The notes: a model not told the origin generated them from the sequence alone. Counted from the stretch's first letter, positions 33,818-42,274 are shown. The stretch is 64,000 nt of DNA from VAZQ01 sp963763365 (GCA_963763365.1 CAVXOE010000016.1:62001-126000), one strand, 5' to 3'. Program-made: numbers and translations.

Positions 33818-34783
33818 ATGAGGCTGCCAGGACGAGTGGCGATATGGCTGGCGACGATCGTCTGTCTTTGCGGGCCGGCGCGGGCACAGGACCAGTATCC
33901 CTCCCGGCTGATCACCATCGTGGTGCCGATCACCGCCGGCACGACCATCGATATTCTGGCGCGCCTCTACGCCGACAAACTGGCCAAGAAGTTCGGCCAG
34001 CAGGTCGTCGTCGCGAACCGTCCGGGCGCCGGCGGCCTTATCGCCGCGCAAGCGGTCGCAAGCTCGCCGGCCGACGGTTACACGGTGCTGTTCGCCAATT
34101 CCGGCCACGCCATCCTGGGAACGCTCAACAAGAATCTGCCGTTCGATCCGGTCGGCGATTTCGCCGGTGTGGCCCTGGTGGGCGAAGCGCCCACTATCGT
34201 GACTGTGGCACCCGCTCTTGGGGTCTCGAGCCTGAAGGAGTTCGTCGAACTGGCGAAGGCCAAGCCGGGCGCCATCAACTACGGCTCCGCCGGGATCGGC
34301 ACCGCCACGCATCTTGCCGGTGCCTATTTCGCGCTGCGGACCGGTACGGAGCTCGTCCACATTCCCTATACGGTGAGCGCGACCATCATCGCGGATTTGC
34401 TGGGCGGACGCATCCAGGCTTCGTTCGTGCCGATGGCGTTCGTCCTGCCGCTGCTCCAGGACGGCAGATTGCGCCCGCTGGCGGTCTCGGCCAAAGAGCC
34501 CGTCAGCGACCCGATCAAGATACCGACCGCGCTGTCGCAGGGCATCGATTACCAGAATGCGACCTGGTACGGCATCCTGGCTCCCGGCAAGACGCCTCGC
34601 GCGGCCCTCAAGGTTCTGTACGAGGCCATCGCCGAAGCCAGCAAGGATCCCGAACTCCAGGCGAAGATTCGCGTACAGGGGATCGATCCTCGCGATATCG
34701 GGCTGGAGAAATTCGACGCCCATGTCCGCAATGACATGACGCGCCTTGCACCGCTGCTGAAATCCATTGGTGAGTTAAAATAG
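33818..34783 (+). CDS. Bug/TctC-type tripartite tricarboxylate receptor
   Basis: A 321-residue periplasmic receptor. The signal peptide (RVAIWLATIVCLCGPARAQ) precedes DQYPSRLITIVVPITAGTTIDILARLYADKLAKKFGQQVVVANRPGAGGLIAAQAVASSPADGYTVLF-type blocks in family order. Later blocks include ALVGEAPTIVTVAP and KIPTALSQGIDYQNATWYGILAPGKTP. The gene begins 52 bases after the cyclase and ends 12 bases before a second receptor gene, so all three are probably co-transcribed. It should bind a small carboxylate for a TctAB transporter elsewhere in the genome. The ribosome site is gaggaac at 33807. Confidence 0.93.
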   Translation: MRLPGRVAIWLATIVCLCGPARAQDQYPSRLITIVVPITAGTTIDILARLYADKLAKKFGQQVVVANRPGAGGLIAAQAVASSPADGYTVLFANSGHAILGTLNKNLPFDPVGDFAGVALVGEAPTIVTVAPALGVSSLKEFVELAKAKPGAINYGSAGIGTATHLAGAYFALRTGTELVHIPYTVSATIIADLLGGRIQASFVPMAFVLPLLQDGRLRPLAVSAKEPVSDPIKIPTALSQGIDYQNATWYGILAPGKTPRAALKVLYEAIAEASKDPELQAKIRVQGIDPRDIGLEKFDAHVRNDMTRLAPLLKSIGELK

Positions 34784-34795
34784 CTGGAGCTGAAT

Positions 34796-35758
34796 ATGCG
34801 CGCCATCTTTGCCGCCATCCTCCTCTGCGCAGTCGCGTTGACCGTGCCCGCGCAGGCACAGGAATGGCCGCAGCGGCAGGTCACGATCGTGGTGCCATTC
34901 GGCCCGGGCGGCTCCGCCGATCTGCTGGCGCGGATTCTCGCAACCCATATGCAGACCAAATTCGGTGTGCCCTTCGTGGTCGAGAACCGGGGAGGGGCCG
35001 GCGGCAGCATCGGGACCGGCTTCGTGGCGAAGGCGGCGCCCGACGGCTACACGCTGCTGCTCGGCACGGTCAGTTCGATTGCAGTGAACGCGGCGCTCTA
35101 CAGCAAGCTGACGTTCGACGTCGACCGCGACCTGCAGCCGATCTCGCAACTGGTGAGCTTCCCCAATCTGCTGGTGGTCGATCCGAAGCTGCCGGTGAAG
35201 GATATCCCCGAGTTGATCGCCTACCTGAAGGCGAACGAAGGCAAGATCAACTACGGGTCGTCCGGGATCGGCACCTCGTCGCATCTGTCGGTGGTGATGT
35301 TCGAGCGCGCCATCGGCACCAAGATGACGCATCTGCCGTTTCGTTCGACCGGCGAGGTCGTCAACAGCATGCTCGGCGGCAATATTCAGATGGCGATCGA
35401 CAGCATGACGACGATCTGGCCCCTGGCCGAGGGCGGCAAGGTGCGGCCGCTCGGTGTCAGCACGCCAAAGCGAAGCGCGACCGCGCCGAGCGTGCCGGCC
35501 ATCGGCGAAACCGTGCCGGGATACGAGGCGGTCGCGTGGCAGGGATTGTTCGCGCCGGCCGGAACGCCGCGCCCGGTGGTCGACAAGATCGCCGCCGAGG
35601 TGAAGCGCATCTGGGGGCTGCCGGAGGTGATGACCTCGCTGAAAGGCCTCGGAGCGGAGCCCGTGACCTCGGGGCCGGACGACTTCTCGGCCTTCGCACG
35701 TGCCGAGCGTGTGAAATGGGGTGAGGTGGTGAAGGCGGCCGGCGTCAAGGTCGACTGA
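34796..35758 (+). CDS. Bug/TctC-type tripartite tricarboxylate receptor
   Basis: A 320-residue periplasmic receptor. The signal peptide (AIFAAILLCAVALTVPAQAQ) precedes EWPQRQVTIVVPFGPGGSADLLARILATHMQTKFGVPFVVENRGGAGGSIGTGFVAKAAPDGYTLLLG-type blocks, in the usual order. KVRPLGVSTPKRSATAPSVPAIGETVPGYEAVAWQGLFAPAGTPRPV follows. It starts 12 bases after the previous receptor but is clearly different from it, so the pair is not a recent duplication. The stop is 17 bases from the convergent MmgE/PrpD stop. The ligand is unknown. Confidence 0.93.
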   Translation: MRAIFAAILLCAVALTVPAQAQEWPQRQVTIVVPFGPGGSADLLARILATHMQTKFGVPFVVENRGGAGGSIGTGFVAKAAPDGYTLLLGTVSSIAVNAALYSKLTFDVDRDLQPISQLVSFPNLLVVDPKLPVKDIPELIAYLKANEGKINYGSSGIGTSSHLSVVMFERAIGTKMTHLPFRSTGEVVNSMLGGNIQMAIDSMTTIWPLAEGGKVRPLGVSTPKRSATAPSVPAIGETVPGYEAVAWQGLFAPAGTPRPVVDKIAAEVKRIWGLPEVMTSLKGLGAEPVTSGPDDFSAFARAERVKWGEVVKAAGVKVD

Positions 35759-35775
35759 CCGCCACGCTGGGCGGC

Positions 35776-37128
35776 TCAGCTCTTCGCGATACCGATCCAG
35801 TCGAGGCTGGGCTCGCCCTCTAGGCCCTGCAGACGGTCGAACATCTGGGCCATCGCGGCATCGCCGCAGTGACGCGTCAGCAGCAGGAATTTCTCGCGCA
35901 GTTCCGCCCGGTCGAGGGGAAGCTCTGGCGTGCCCTTGAAGCCGGCGACGGTGCGGCGGAACACGCGGCCGTCCTTGAGCGTGACGGTGACGTTGGCGGC
36001 GAGCGGGGTCGGGCGATCTTCCGCAATCGTGATCGTCACGCGCTCCATCAGTGCACGGATCTGCGGGTCGCGAAGCGCCGCCTCGTCGAACGAGCGCGGA
36101 TCGCGCGGATCGCGCACATGCGCCAGCGCGACGCAGAACGGGATGCTGTATTGAGCCATCATCACGTCGGCCGGGGCGGCGATGTTGTTGATCCGCGCCA
36201 TCTTGTCGTTACCGCCGATGTGGATCGAAGCGACGTCGTCAGGCTGATAGCCGTGCTCGGCCCGCAAGTCCTCGATGGCCTGCACCGAAGTGTGCGCCGT
36301 GATGTGACAGGGAAAGCGCTTGAGCATGATCTGACGCGTCGCCCAGCTCTCGCCCAGCCCGCGCGTGAGTTCGCCGAGATCGTAGTCGCCGCAGAACACG
36401 CGCAGGTATCCGAACTCGCCTTCGAGCGCGCTCACCGGGCCGGTGAAGCCTGATTCCGCGAGGCTTGCCGCCAGCACACCGCTTTCCGCAGCGCGCCCGA
36501 GGTGCAGGCGTTTGACCATCGCGCCGGTCCCCGAGCGGGCGAATTCCATGAGGCCGCAAGCGAGCGAACCGGCGATCCCGATCGCGTTCGTCATCGTGGC
36601 GGGTTCGAAGCCCAACAGCCGTCCGCATGCTATCGCGGCGCCAAATGGCCCAGTCGTTCCGGGCGCGTGAAATCCACGCCCCTCGTTGTTGTGCTTGGTG
36701 GCTCGGCCGATGCGAATCATCGCTTCGGCGCCGGCGACAAAGGCCGTGAGCAGTTCGCGGCCGCCGATCCCGCGATCCTGCGCAACGGCGAGCGCCGATG
36801 TGAGTAGCGTGGCGCCCGGATGCACGCCGGTGCTCGGCCAGGTCAGGTTATCCATCTCGAAGGCATGCGCGAGCGCGCCATTGGCGAGCGCCGCCGCCGG
36901 CGCCTGCACGTTGGCGCCGCCGGGCCCCAGGATGCGGCTCTTGCCGCCAGGACCGTTCTTCTCTGCGAAGGCGACAACCATGCGGCTCCACGGCAGATCA
37001 TAACCGCAGGCAATGGTAGCGATGGTGTCGGCAATGCACTGCTTTGCACGCTCGATCACGTCGGCGGGAATGTCCGCATAGTTGAGCGTGGCGGCGTATT
37101 CGGCCAGTTGTTTGGTCTCGTTTGCCAT
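35776..37128 (-). CDS. MmgE/PrpD family protein
   Basis: A 450-residue member of the 2-methylcitrate dehydratase/cis-aconitate decarboxylase/iminodisuccinate epimerase superfamily. The N-terminal helical domain contains IADTIATIACGYDLPWSRMV, and the first conserved block is NGALAHAFEMDNLTWPSTGVHPGATLLTSALAVAQD with the characteristic D and H residues. GRATKHNNEGRGFHAPGTTGPFGAAIACGRLLG and GTGAMVKRLHLGRAAESGVLAASLAESGFTGP complete the family core. Bacterial members outside the methylcitrate cycle act on varied small diacids. It converges with the Bug receptors, which may supply its substrate; that is inference. The gene is monocistronic. Confidence 0.9.
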   Translation of the reverse strand: MANETKQLAEYAATLNYADIPADVIERAKQCIADTIATIACGYDLPWSRMVVAFAEKNGPGGKSRILGPGGANVQAPAAALANGALAHAFEMDNLTWPSTGVHPGATLLTSALAVAQDRGIGGRELLTAFVAGAEAMIRIGRATKHNNEGRGFHAPGTTGPFGAAIACGRLLGFEPATMTNAIGIAGSLACGLMEFARSGTGAMVKRLHLGRAAESGVLAASLAESGFTGPVSALEGEFGYLRVFCGDYDLGELTRGLGESWATRQIMLKRFPCHITAHTSVQAIEDLRAEHGYQPDDVASIHIGGNDKMARINNIAAPADVMMAQYSIPFCVALAHVRDPRDPRSFDEAALRDPQIRALMERVTITIAEDRPTPLAANVTVTLKDGRVFRRTVAGFKGTPELPLDRAELREKFLLLTRHCGDAAMAQMFDRLQGLEGEPSLDWIGIAKS

Positions 37129-37263
37129 CGGGACGTTCCAAGTTGGATACGTTGTTCATACCCGCACAACGGTGCCGACCATTCTTGAAGCTTCCATGCT
37201 GCGGGTCTAGGCTTTGCGGCAATAGAGTTCGCGAAAAGCGACGCAACATCGGAGGCGACACCC

Positions 37264-38930
37264 ATGCATTCACGCGCTCTTCCGTTGATATTCGGCGCGC
37301 TGATCACTTGCGCCGGTATCCATCCTGCTGCCGCACAAGCGCAAGCTCCACAAGCGGCGCTCGCCGGACAGGTCGGTTCCGCGACGGAAGGCGCAATGGA
37401 GGGCGTGCTGGTCAGCGCCAAGCGGGCAGGTTCGACCGTCACCACGACCGTGGTGAGCGACAGCAAGGGAAATTTCAGCTTCCCCTCATCGCGCCTCGAG
37501 CCCGGCCGCTACACGCTGACGACCCGCGCGGTCGGCTATGACCTCGAAGGCCCGAAGTCTGCCGACGTTGCGGCTGGCCAGACCGCGACCGCGGACATCA
37601 AGTTGCGGCCGACCCGCAATCTTCCCCGGCAGCTCAGCAATGCCGAATGGCTGGCCAGCGTGCCGGGCACCGACAATCAGAAGAAAGGCGCTGCTCAACT
37701 GCATCAGTTGTCACGATCTCGATCGCATCGTGAATTCTTCCTATGACGCCGAGGGGTTCATGCAGGTTTTCGACCGCATGACCGGCTACTATCCGGGCAG
37801 CACGCCGCAGCATCCGCAGCGCCTCGTCGGCAACGCACGGCGCAATCTCGGAGATCTCGAACGCGTCAAGGCGCTGGCGGACTACCTCGCCTCGATCAAT
37901 CTCAGCCGCGAGGAGACCTGGGCCTATGCGCTGAAGACCTTGCCGCGCCCGGCCGGGCGGGCGACCCGCGTAATCGTTACCGAGTACGATTTGCCGCGAA
38001 AGCAGGTTCAGCCGCATGACGTGATCGTCGACGCCGATGGCGTGATCTGGTTCAGCCACTTCGGCGAACAATTCCTCGGCAAGTTCGACCCCAAGACCGG
38101 CAAGGTCTCCGAATTCCCGATCCCGACGATCAAGGCCGGCTTCCCGGTCGGTACGCTCGATCTCAAGTCCGACAAGTCGGGCAATCTCTGGATCGGCATG
38201 ATGTATCAAGGCGGCGTCGCGCGCTTCGACAAGAAGACCGAGACGTTCAAGGTCTGGTCGATCCCGAAGGAGTGGCAGACCGACGCGGCGCAGTCCGGGC
38301 ATGTCGACCCGACCGCCACCCACGTCGACGGCAAGGTATGGGTCAAGAACTCCGATCGCTCGCAAATCCTCCGCCTCGATCCGGAGACCGGGCAATGGGA
38401 GAACCTTGGTTCGTTCAATGATCCCACGACCGGGCGGCGCCTCGGCGCCTACGGTATCCCGGCCGACCGCGACAACAATCTTTATCTCCTCGATTTCTCG
38501 TCATCGAACATCGGCAAGATCGACGCCAAGACCGGCAAGCTGTCGGTCTATAAGGGAGCGATCCCGACTTCCCGCCCGCGACGTGGCGGGGTCGATGAGC
38601 AGAACCGGCTCTGGTACGCGGAGTATGCCGGCAACGCGATCGGCATGTTCGATCCGAAGACCGAGAAGATCCACGAATGGGTGCTGCCGACGCAATGGGG
38701 CCAGCCCTACGACGTGGTGACCGACAAGAATGGCGAGGCCTGGACGGGTTCGATGATGAGCGATCGTGTCTCGCGGCTCGATCCCGAAGACCGGCGAGTT
38801 CGTCGAATATCTCATGCCGAAGACGACCAACATCCGGCGTGTGTTCGTCGACAACTCGACCAGCCCGGTGACGTTCTGGACCGGCAGCAATCACGGCGCG
38901 TCGATCATCAAGGTCGAGCCGCTGGACTGA
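37264..38930 (+). CDS. exported Vgb-lyase-like protein with CXXCH site, frameshifted twice
   Basis: After removing two surplus bases the reading frame gives about 554 residues. A signal peptide (HSRALPLIFGALITCAGIHP) is followed by a carboxypeptidase-regulatory-like beta domain (about residues 32-120, ALAGQVGSATEGAMEGVLVS and GSTVTTTVVSDSKGNFSFP). A CISCH cytochrome c heme site follows, then a beta-propeller of the virginiamycin B lyase type (QVQPHDVIVDADGVIWFSHFGEQFLGKFDPKTG, repeated as DxxGxxWxxxxxxxxIxxxDPxTG). The breaks are at about 37686 (extra G in aaaggcg) and 38788 (extra C in gatcccg). Natural stop is TGA at 38928-38930. It may act in periplasmic redox or lactone chemistry; the substrate is unknown. 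Confidence 0.8.
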
Positions 38931-38962
38931 GAACCGTCATCGGCATTAATGAGCTACGGCGG

Positions 38963-39035
38963 TGCTTGTCTCGGCCATCCACGTCTTAGGCATGGGAGAA
39001 AGGCGTGGATGGCCGGAACAAGTCCGGCCATGACG
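38963..39035. repeat. REP-like palindromic intergenic repeat
   Basis: CGGCCATCCACG at 38972-38983 and its inverse CGTGGATGGCCG at 39004-39015 are perfect 12-bp arms. An overlapping hairpin GGCCGGA/TCCGGCC (39011-39017 with 39023-39029) lies at the right end. The minus-strand shadow translation reads MAGLVPAIHAF, a peptide I recognise from an abundant repeat in Bradyrhizobium-type genomes. It lies between two convergent genes and may also act as a terminator. Confidence 0.78.
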
Positions 39036-39039
39036 ACAC

Positions 39040-39936
39040 TCACACGTTCGCGCCGGCTCTTTCGCGCAGGCCGAGCATCTCCCGCGCGTCGTTCGGGGTC
39101 GCGACATGGTCGCCGAGAATCTCGATGATCCTCGCGGCCTTCTCGACCAGCGCGGCGTTGCTCGGCGCGAGCTTGCCCCTTTCCAGATAGATGTTGTCTT
39201 CGAGACCGACCCGCGGATGACCGCCGAGGAGGACGGCCTGCGCCACCATCGGGAACTGATAGAGCGAGATTCCGAAGGCGAACCACGGCGAGTTCTGCGG
39301 CAGCAGGTTGCGCATGTAGCTCATGGCCTCGGGCGTCGCCGGCTGGCCCCAGGAGATGCCGAGGCAGATTTGGAACATGCCCGGCGGTTTGACGTAGCCG
39401 TTCTCCAGGAACTTCTTGGCGAGCAGCAGGTGCCCGGTCTCGAACACTTCGAGCTCCGGCATCACGCCGGCATCCTTGATCGCGAGCGCCATGGCCTGCA
39501 GGTGCTTGGGCGTATTCACGAACACCCGGTCGCCCATGTTCAGGCTGCCCATGTCGAGGCTGCAGATGTCGGGCTTGAGCTCGATCACGTGGCGCACCCG
39601 GTCTTCGGGTGATTTCAGCGTGCTGTCGGCACTGGGCTTCGACGGGTCGTTCTCATCGTGGCTGAAGCGTGCGCCGGGCCCGGTGGTGAGGTTGATCAAC
39701 ACGTCGGTGCCGCTCCCGCGAATGCGCTCCACCACCTCGCGATAGAGGGAGCCGTCCATGCTCGGCTTGGTGGTCTTGGGATTCCGGACATGGATGTGCA
39801 CGATCGCGGCACCTGCTTTGGCGGCGTCGATCGCCGATTTCGCGATCTGCTCGGGCGTGACCGGCACGGCCGGGTTGCGGCCGGGAGTGTCGGCCGACCC
39901 GGTCACCGCGCATGAGATCATGACCTTGCGTTGCAT
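39040..39936 (-). CDS. BKACE family protein (beta-keto acid cleavage enzyme, former DUF849)
   Basis: A 298-residue TIM-barrel enzyme. The ATG complementary to 39934-39936 has a gggagg ribosome site. The N-terminal MISCAVTGSADTPGRNPAVPVTPEQIAKSAIDAAKAGAAIVHIHVRNP carries the zinc-binding HIHVR motif. GTDVLINLTTGPGARF follows. PDICSLDMGSLNMGD, PELEVFETGHLLLAKKFLENGYVKPPGMFQICLG and GHPRVGLEDNIYLERGKLAPSNA complete the family core. BKACE enzymes cleave beta-keto acids with acetyl-CoA; the class prototype is 3-keto-5-aminohexanoate cleavage (Kce) in lysine fermentation, but most members use other substrates. The frame is open 58 codons upstream without support. Confidence 0.9.
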   Translation of the reverse strand: MQRKVMISCAVTGSADTPGRNPAVPVTPEQIAKSAIDAAKAGAAIVHIHVRNPKTTKPSMDGSLYREVVERIRGSGTDVLINLTTGPGARFSHDENDPSKPSADSTLKSPEDRVRHVIELKPDICSLDMGSLNMGDRVFVNTPKHLQAMALAIKDAGVMPELEVFETGHLLLAKKFLENGYVKPPGMFQICLGISWGQPATPEAMSYMRNLLPQNSPWFAFGISLYQFPMVAQAVLLGGHPRVGLEDNIYLERGKLAPSNAALVEKAARIIEILGDHVATPNDAREMLGLRERAGANV

Positions 39937-40251
39937 GTTGCCTCCCTCGCCGTCGCCGGCATGATTTTCCGGCAGCCTACAGTGGGGATGGGGCGGAAGC
40001 CCAGAGGCGGGCCGGCCAGGCCGCGCGGGGCCTGCCAAGCGTCTCGCGCAACGCCGATTTTTCATAGGCGTGGACGCACGGGGCCGCCGACTTGCGCCCT
40101 CATTGTGCACTGCGCTAAGCCAGCATTAACCCGTCCTTGGAACGAATCCGAATTGTGGCGATGGCGATTTTCTGAGGGCTTACGGCCACTTGGCCGCGGG
40201 TGAGGGGGCGCGGCCGGCTACCCAGCCGGCGGTCGGAGGCATGGATCGCCG
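39937..40251. other. divergent promoter region upstream of the nuo operon
   Basis: A 315-base interval between the BKACE gene and nuoA. It is expected to hold the nuo promoter; the stretch around cattaacccgtccttggaacg at 40124-40145 is AT-richer than its surroundings, but no clear -35/-10 pair was found. No credible gene was seen. Confidence 0.5.
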
Positions 40252-40617
40252 ATGAACGAACTGCTGATGGATTACCTGCCACTCGCGGTCTTCATCGCGG
40301 TGGCGCTCGTCATCTGCATGGTGCTCCTGGTGGCGCCGTTCCTGGTGGCCTACAAGCAGCCCGATCCGGAAAAGTTGTCGGCCTACGAATGCGGGTTCAA
40401 CCCGTTCGACGACGCGCGCATGAAATTCGACGTGCGCTTTTATCTGGTCGCCATCCTGTTCATCATCTTCGACCTCGAGGTGACGTTCCTGTTCCCGTGG
40501 GCGGTCGCCTTCGCGGACCTCGGGCTCTACGGCTACTGGTCGATGATGCTGTTCCTTGGCGTTCTCACCGTCGGCTTCATATATGAGTGGCGGAAGGGAG
40601 CGCTCGAATGGGACTAG
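40252..40617 (+). CDS. nuoA: NADH-quinone oxidoreductase subunit A
   Basis: A 121-residue subunit of the proton-pumping complex I, in the inner membrane. It has three membrane helices: DYLPLAVFIAVALVICMVLLV, VRFYLVAILFIIFDLEVTFLFPWAV and YWSMMLFLGVLTVGFIYEW. The conserved loop reads KLSAYECGFNPFDDARMKFDVRFYLVAI, where the ECGF cysteine and acidic residues are invariant. It starts the operon nuoABCD-EFGHIJKLMN. The start ATG at 40252 is the first usable one. Its end overlaps the nuoB start by ten bases. Confidence 0.97.
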   Translation: MNELLMDYLPLAVFIAVALVICMVLLVAPFLVAYKQPDPEKLSAYECGFNPFDDARMKFDVRFYLVAILFIIFDLEVTFLFPWAVAFADLGLYGYWSMMLFLGVLTVGFIYEWRKGALEWD

Positions 40618-41183
40618 AGCGCACGGCCACCATTGCGCCCGCCGCGAAGGGCATTCTCGATCCGCGCACCGGCAAGCCGGTCGGCGCGGACGACGCCTTC
40701 TTCACCGGTTTGAATGCGGAGCTTGCCGACAAGGGGTTCCTCGTCGCCGCGGCCGATGACCTCATCGTCTGGGCCCGCACCGGCTCGTTGATGTGGATGA
40801 CGTTCGGGCTCGCCTGCTGCGCGGTCGAAATGATGCAGATGTCGATGCCGCGCTACGACGCCGAGCGCTTCGGCTTCGCTCCGCGCGCCTCGCCACGCCA
40901 GTCCGACGTGATGATCGTCGCGGGCACGCTCACCAACAAGATGGCGCCCGCGCTGCGCAAGGTCTACGACCAGATGCCGGAGCCGCGCTACGTGATCTCG
41001 ATGGGCTCGTGCGCGAACGGCGGCGGCTACTATCACTATTCCTATGCGGTCGTGCGCGGCTGCGACCGCATCGTGCCGGTCGACATCTATGTGCCGGGCT
41101 GTCCGCCGACCGCCGAGGCGCTGCTCTATGGCGTGCTGATGCTGCAGAAGAAGATCCGCCGTACCGGCACGATCGAACGCTAA
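40608..41183 (+). CDS. nuoB: NADH-quinone oxidoreductase subunit B
   Basis: A 191-residue peripheral subunit that carries the terminal 4Fe-4S cluster N2. The adjacent cysteine pair is at residues 70-71 (GLACCAVEMM), and two further ligands lie in SMGSCANGGG and VPGCPPTAEALLYG. The ATG at 40608 overlaps the nuoA stop region by ten bases, while an upstream ATG at 40587 in the same frame would extend it by seven residues. The C-terminal KKIRRTGTIER is typical. It passes electrons to ubiquinone at the junction with NuoD and NuoH. Confidence 0.97.
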   Translation: MGLERTATIAPAAKGILDPRTGKPVGADDAFFTGLNAELADKGFLVAAADDLIVWARTGSLMWMTFGLACCAVEMMQMSMPRYDAERFGFAPRASPRQSDVMIVAGTLTNKMAPALRKVYDQMPEPRYVISMGSCANGGGYYHYSYAVVRGCDRIVPVDIYVPGCPPTAEALLYGVLMLQKKIRRTGTIER

Positions 41184-41198
41184 GGGCGTGCGAAGGTC

Positions 41199-41801
41199 AT
41201 GAGCGAAGCTCTCGACAGACTTGGTGAGACCATCGCCGGAGCCCTCGCGGGCGCCGTCACCGGCCGGACTGTCGCCCATGGCGAACTCACGATTATGACG
41301 ACGGCAGGCGACATCGTGAAGGTCATGACGTTCCTGCGCGACGACGAGCGCTGCCAGTTCTGGAACTTCGTCGACGTTACCGCCGTCGACTGGCCGAGCC
41401 GCGAGCGCCGTTTCGATGTGGTCTATCATCTGCTCTCGCCGAAGCAGAATGCGCGCATCCGGGTGAAGCTCGAGGTCGACGAGGCGACGCCGGTGCCGTC
41501 GATCATCGACGTTTTTCCCGGCGCCAACTGGTTCGAGCGCGAGCTCTACGACCTCTACGGCGTGCTAGTGACCGGCCATCCGGACATGCGGCGTCTCCTG
41601 ACCGACTACGGTTTCGAAGGCCACCCCCTGCGCAAGGACTTCCCGCTCACCGGCTTCGTCGAGGTGCGCTACGACGACGAGCAGAAGCGCGTGGTCTACG
41701 AGCCGGTGCGGCTCACGCAGGAGTTCCGCAACTTCGACTTCCTGTCGCCGTGGGAAGGCCCGCACTACGGCCTGCCGGGCGACGAGAAGGCGAAGCAATG
41801 A
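41199..41801 (+). CDS. nuoC: NADH-quinone oxidoreductase subunit C
   Basis: A 200-residue 30-kDa-type subunit of the hydrophilic arm. The signature block ERELYDLYGVLVTGHPDMRRLLTDYGFEGHPLRKDFPLTGFVEVRYDD is intact. The N-terminal domain has FVDVTAVDWPSRERRFDVVYHLLS. NuoC is separate from NuoD, as usual in alphaproteobacteria. The stop codon (41799-41801) overlaps the first two bases of the left terminal repeat of the inserted element, so the element abuts it directly. It helps hold the N2 region of the complex. Confidence 0.97.
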   Translation: MSEALDRLGETIAGALAGAVTGRTVAHGELTIMTTAGDIVKVMTFLRDDERCQFWNFVDVTAVDWPSRERRFDVVYHLLSPKQNARIRVKLEVDEATPVPSIIDVFPGANWFERELYDLYGVLVTGHPDMRRLLTDYGFEGHPLRKDFPLTGFVEVRYDDEQKRVVYEPVRLTQEFRNFDFLSPWEGPHYGLPGDEKAKQ

Positions 41802-41837
41802 GACGAGCGAATAGTGAGTAGCGAATAGCGAATAGAA
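41800..41837. repeat. left 38-bp terminal inverted repeat (CGAATAG units)
   Basis: GAGACGAG is followed by GCGAATAG at 41807-41814, a diverged unit, GCGAATAG at 41821-41828 and CGAATAG at 41829-41835. It matches the reverse complement of 42237-42274 except at four positions. Confidence 0.85.
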
Positions 41838-41845
41838 AGGAGGCT

Positions 41846-42226
41846 GTGAAAATCGGGATCACCTCATACCGTGACTTAAAGGTCTGGCAGGAAGCGATGG
41901 CGGTGGCAGAGCTTGCATATCGTTTGACATCGCGCTTTCCAAAGGACGAAGTCTACGGCATGACAAGCCAAATCCGTCGTTCTTCCGTTTCCGTTGCGGC
42001 AAACATTGCCGAGGGTCATGGGAGAGAGAACAGCGGCAACTTCATACAGTTTCTGCGCATTGCTCAGGGCTCGTTGAAGGAACTTGAAACTCATCTGCTG
42101 CTGGCGGAGCGGGTCACGTTGGCAAAGGCCGACGAGGTCATGCCACTCTTACAACGGTGTGATGAACTTGGAAAAATGTTGCGTGCTCTGATCCGATCAA
42201 TCCAGCGCAGACAATCCGATGGTTAA
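41846..42226 (+). CDS. four-helix bundle protein (23S rRNA-intervening-sequence family)
   Basis: A 126-residue protein, starting with GTG at 41846 behind a strong aaaggagg site (41836-41843). It has the S23/IVP signature: YRDLKVWQEAMAVAELAYRLTSRFPKDEVYGMTSQIRRSSVSVAANIAEGHGR and FIQFLRIAQGSLKELETHLLLAERV, which fold as a four-helix bundle. Relatives are encoded in intervening sequences of split 23S rRNA genes and as stand-alone genes, and the fold is shared with Avd of diversity-generating retroelements. The biochemical function is unknown; nucleic-acid binding is inferred from basic surface residues. It lies inside an inverted-repeat element between nuoC and nuoD and is transcribed with them. 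Confidence 0.9.
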   Translation: MKIGITSYRDLKVWQEAMAVAELAYRLTSRFPKDEVYGMTSQIRRSSVSVAANIAEGHGRENSGNFIQFLRIAQGSLKELETHLLLAERVTLAKADEVMPLLQRCDELGKMLRALIRSIQRRQSDG

Positions 42227-42236
42227 AGAGACGTAC

Positions 42237-42274
42237 TTCTATTCGCTATTCGCTATTCGCTATTCGCTTCTCTC
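42237..42274. repeat. right 38-bp terminal inverted repeat (CGAATAG units, inverted)
   Basis: Four tandem CTATTCG units at 42239-42266 are flanked by tt and by ctctctc-like sequence. It is the inverse of the left repeat with 34 of 38 matches. Confidence 0.85.

Larger units (their letters stand above)
41800..42274. mobile_element. 475-bp element with 38-bp terminal inverted repeats and an IVS/four-helix-bundle gene
   Basis: The element spans from the nuoC stop codon to 16 bases before the nuoD start. Its ends (41800-41837 and 42237-42274) are inverted copies that match in 34 of 38 positions, each made mostly of tandem CGAATAG units. Inside lies one gene of the 23S rRNA-intervening-sequence (four-helix bundle) family, on the operon strand. 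No transposase is present, so mobilisation would be in trans or by another mechanism. No target duplication is obvious. Its classification as mobile is inferred. Confidence 0.65.
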
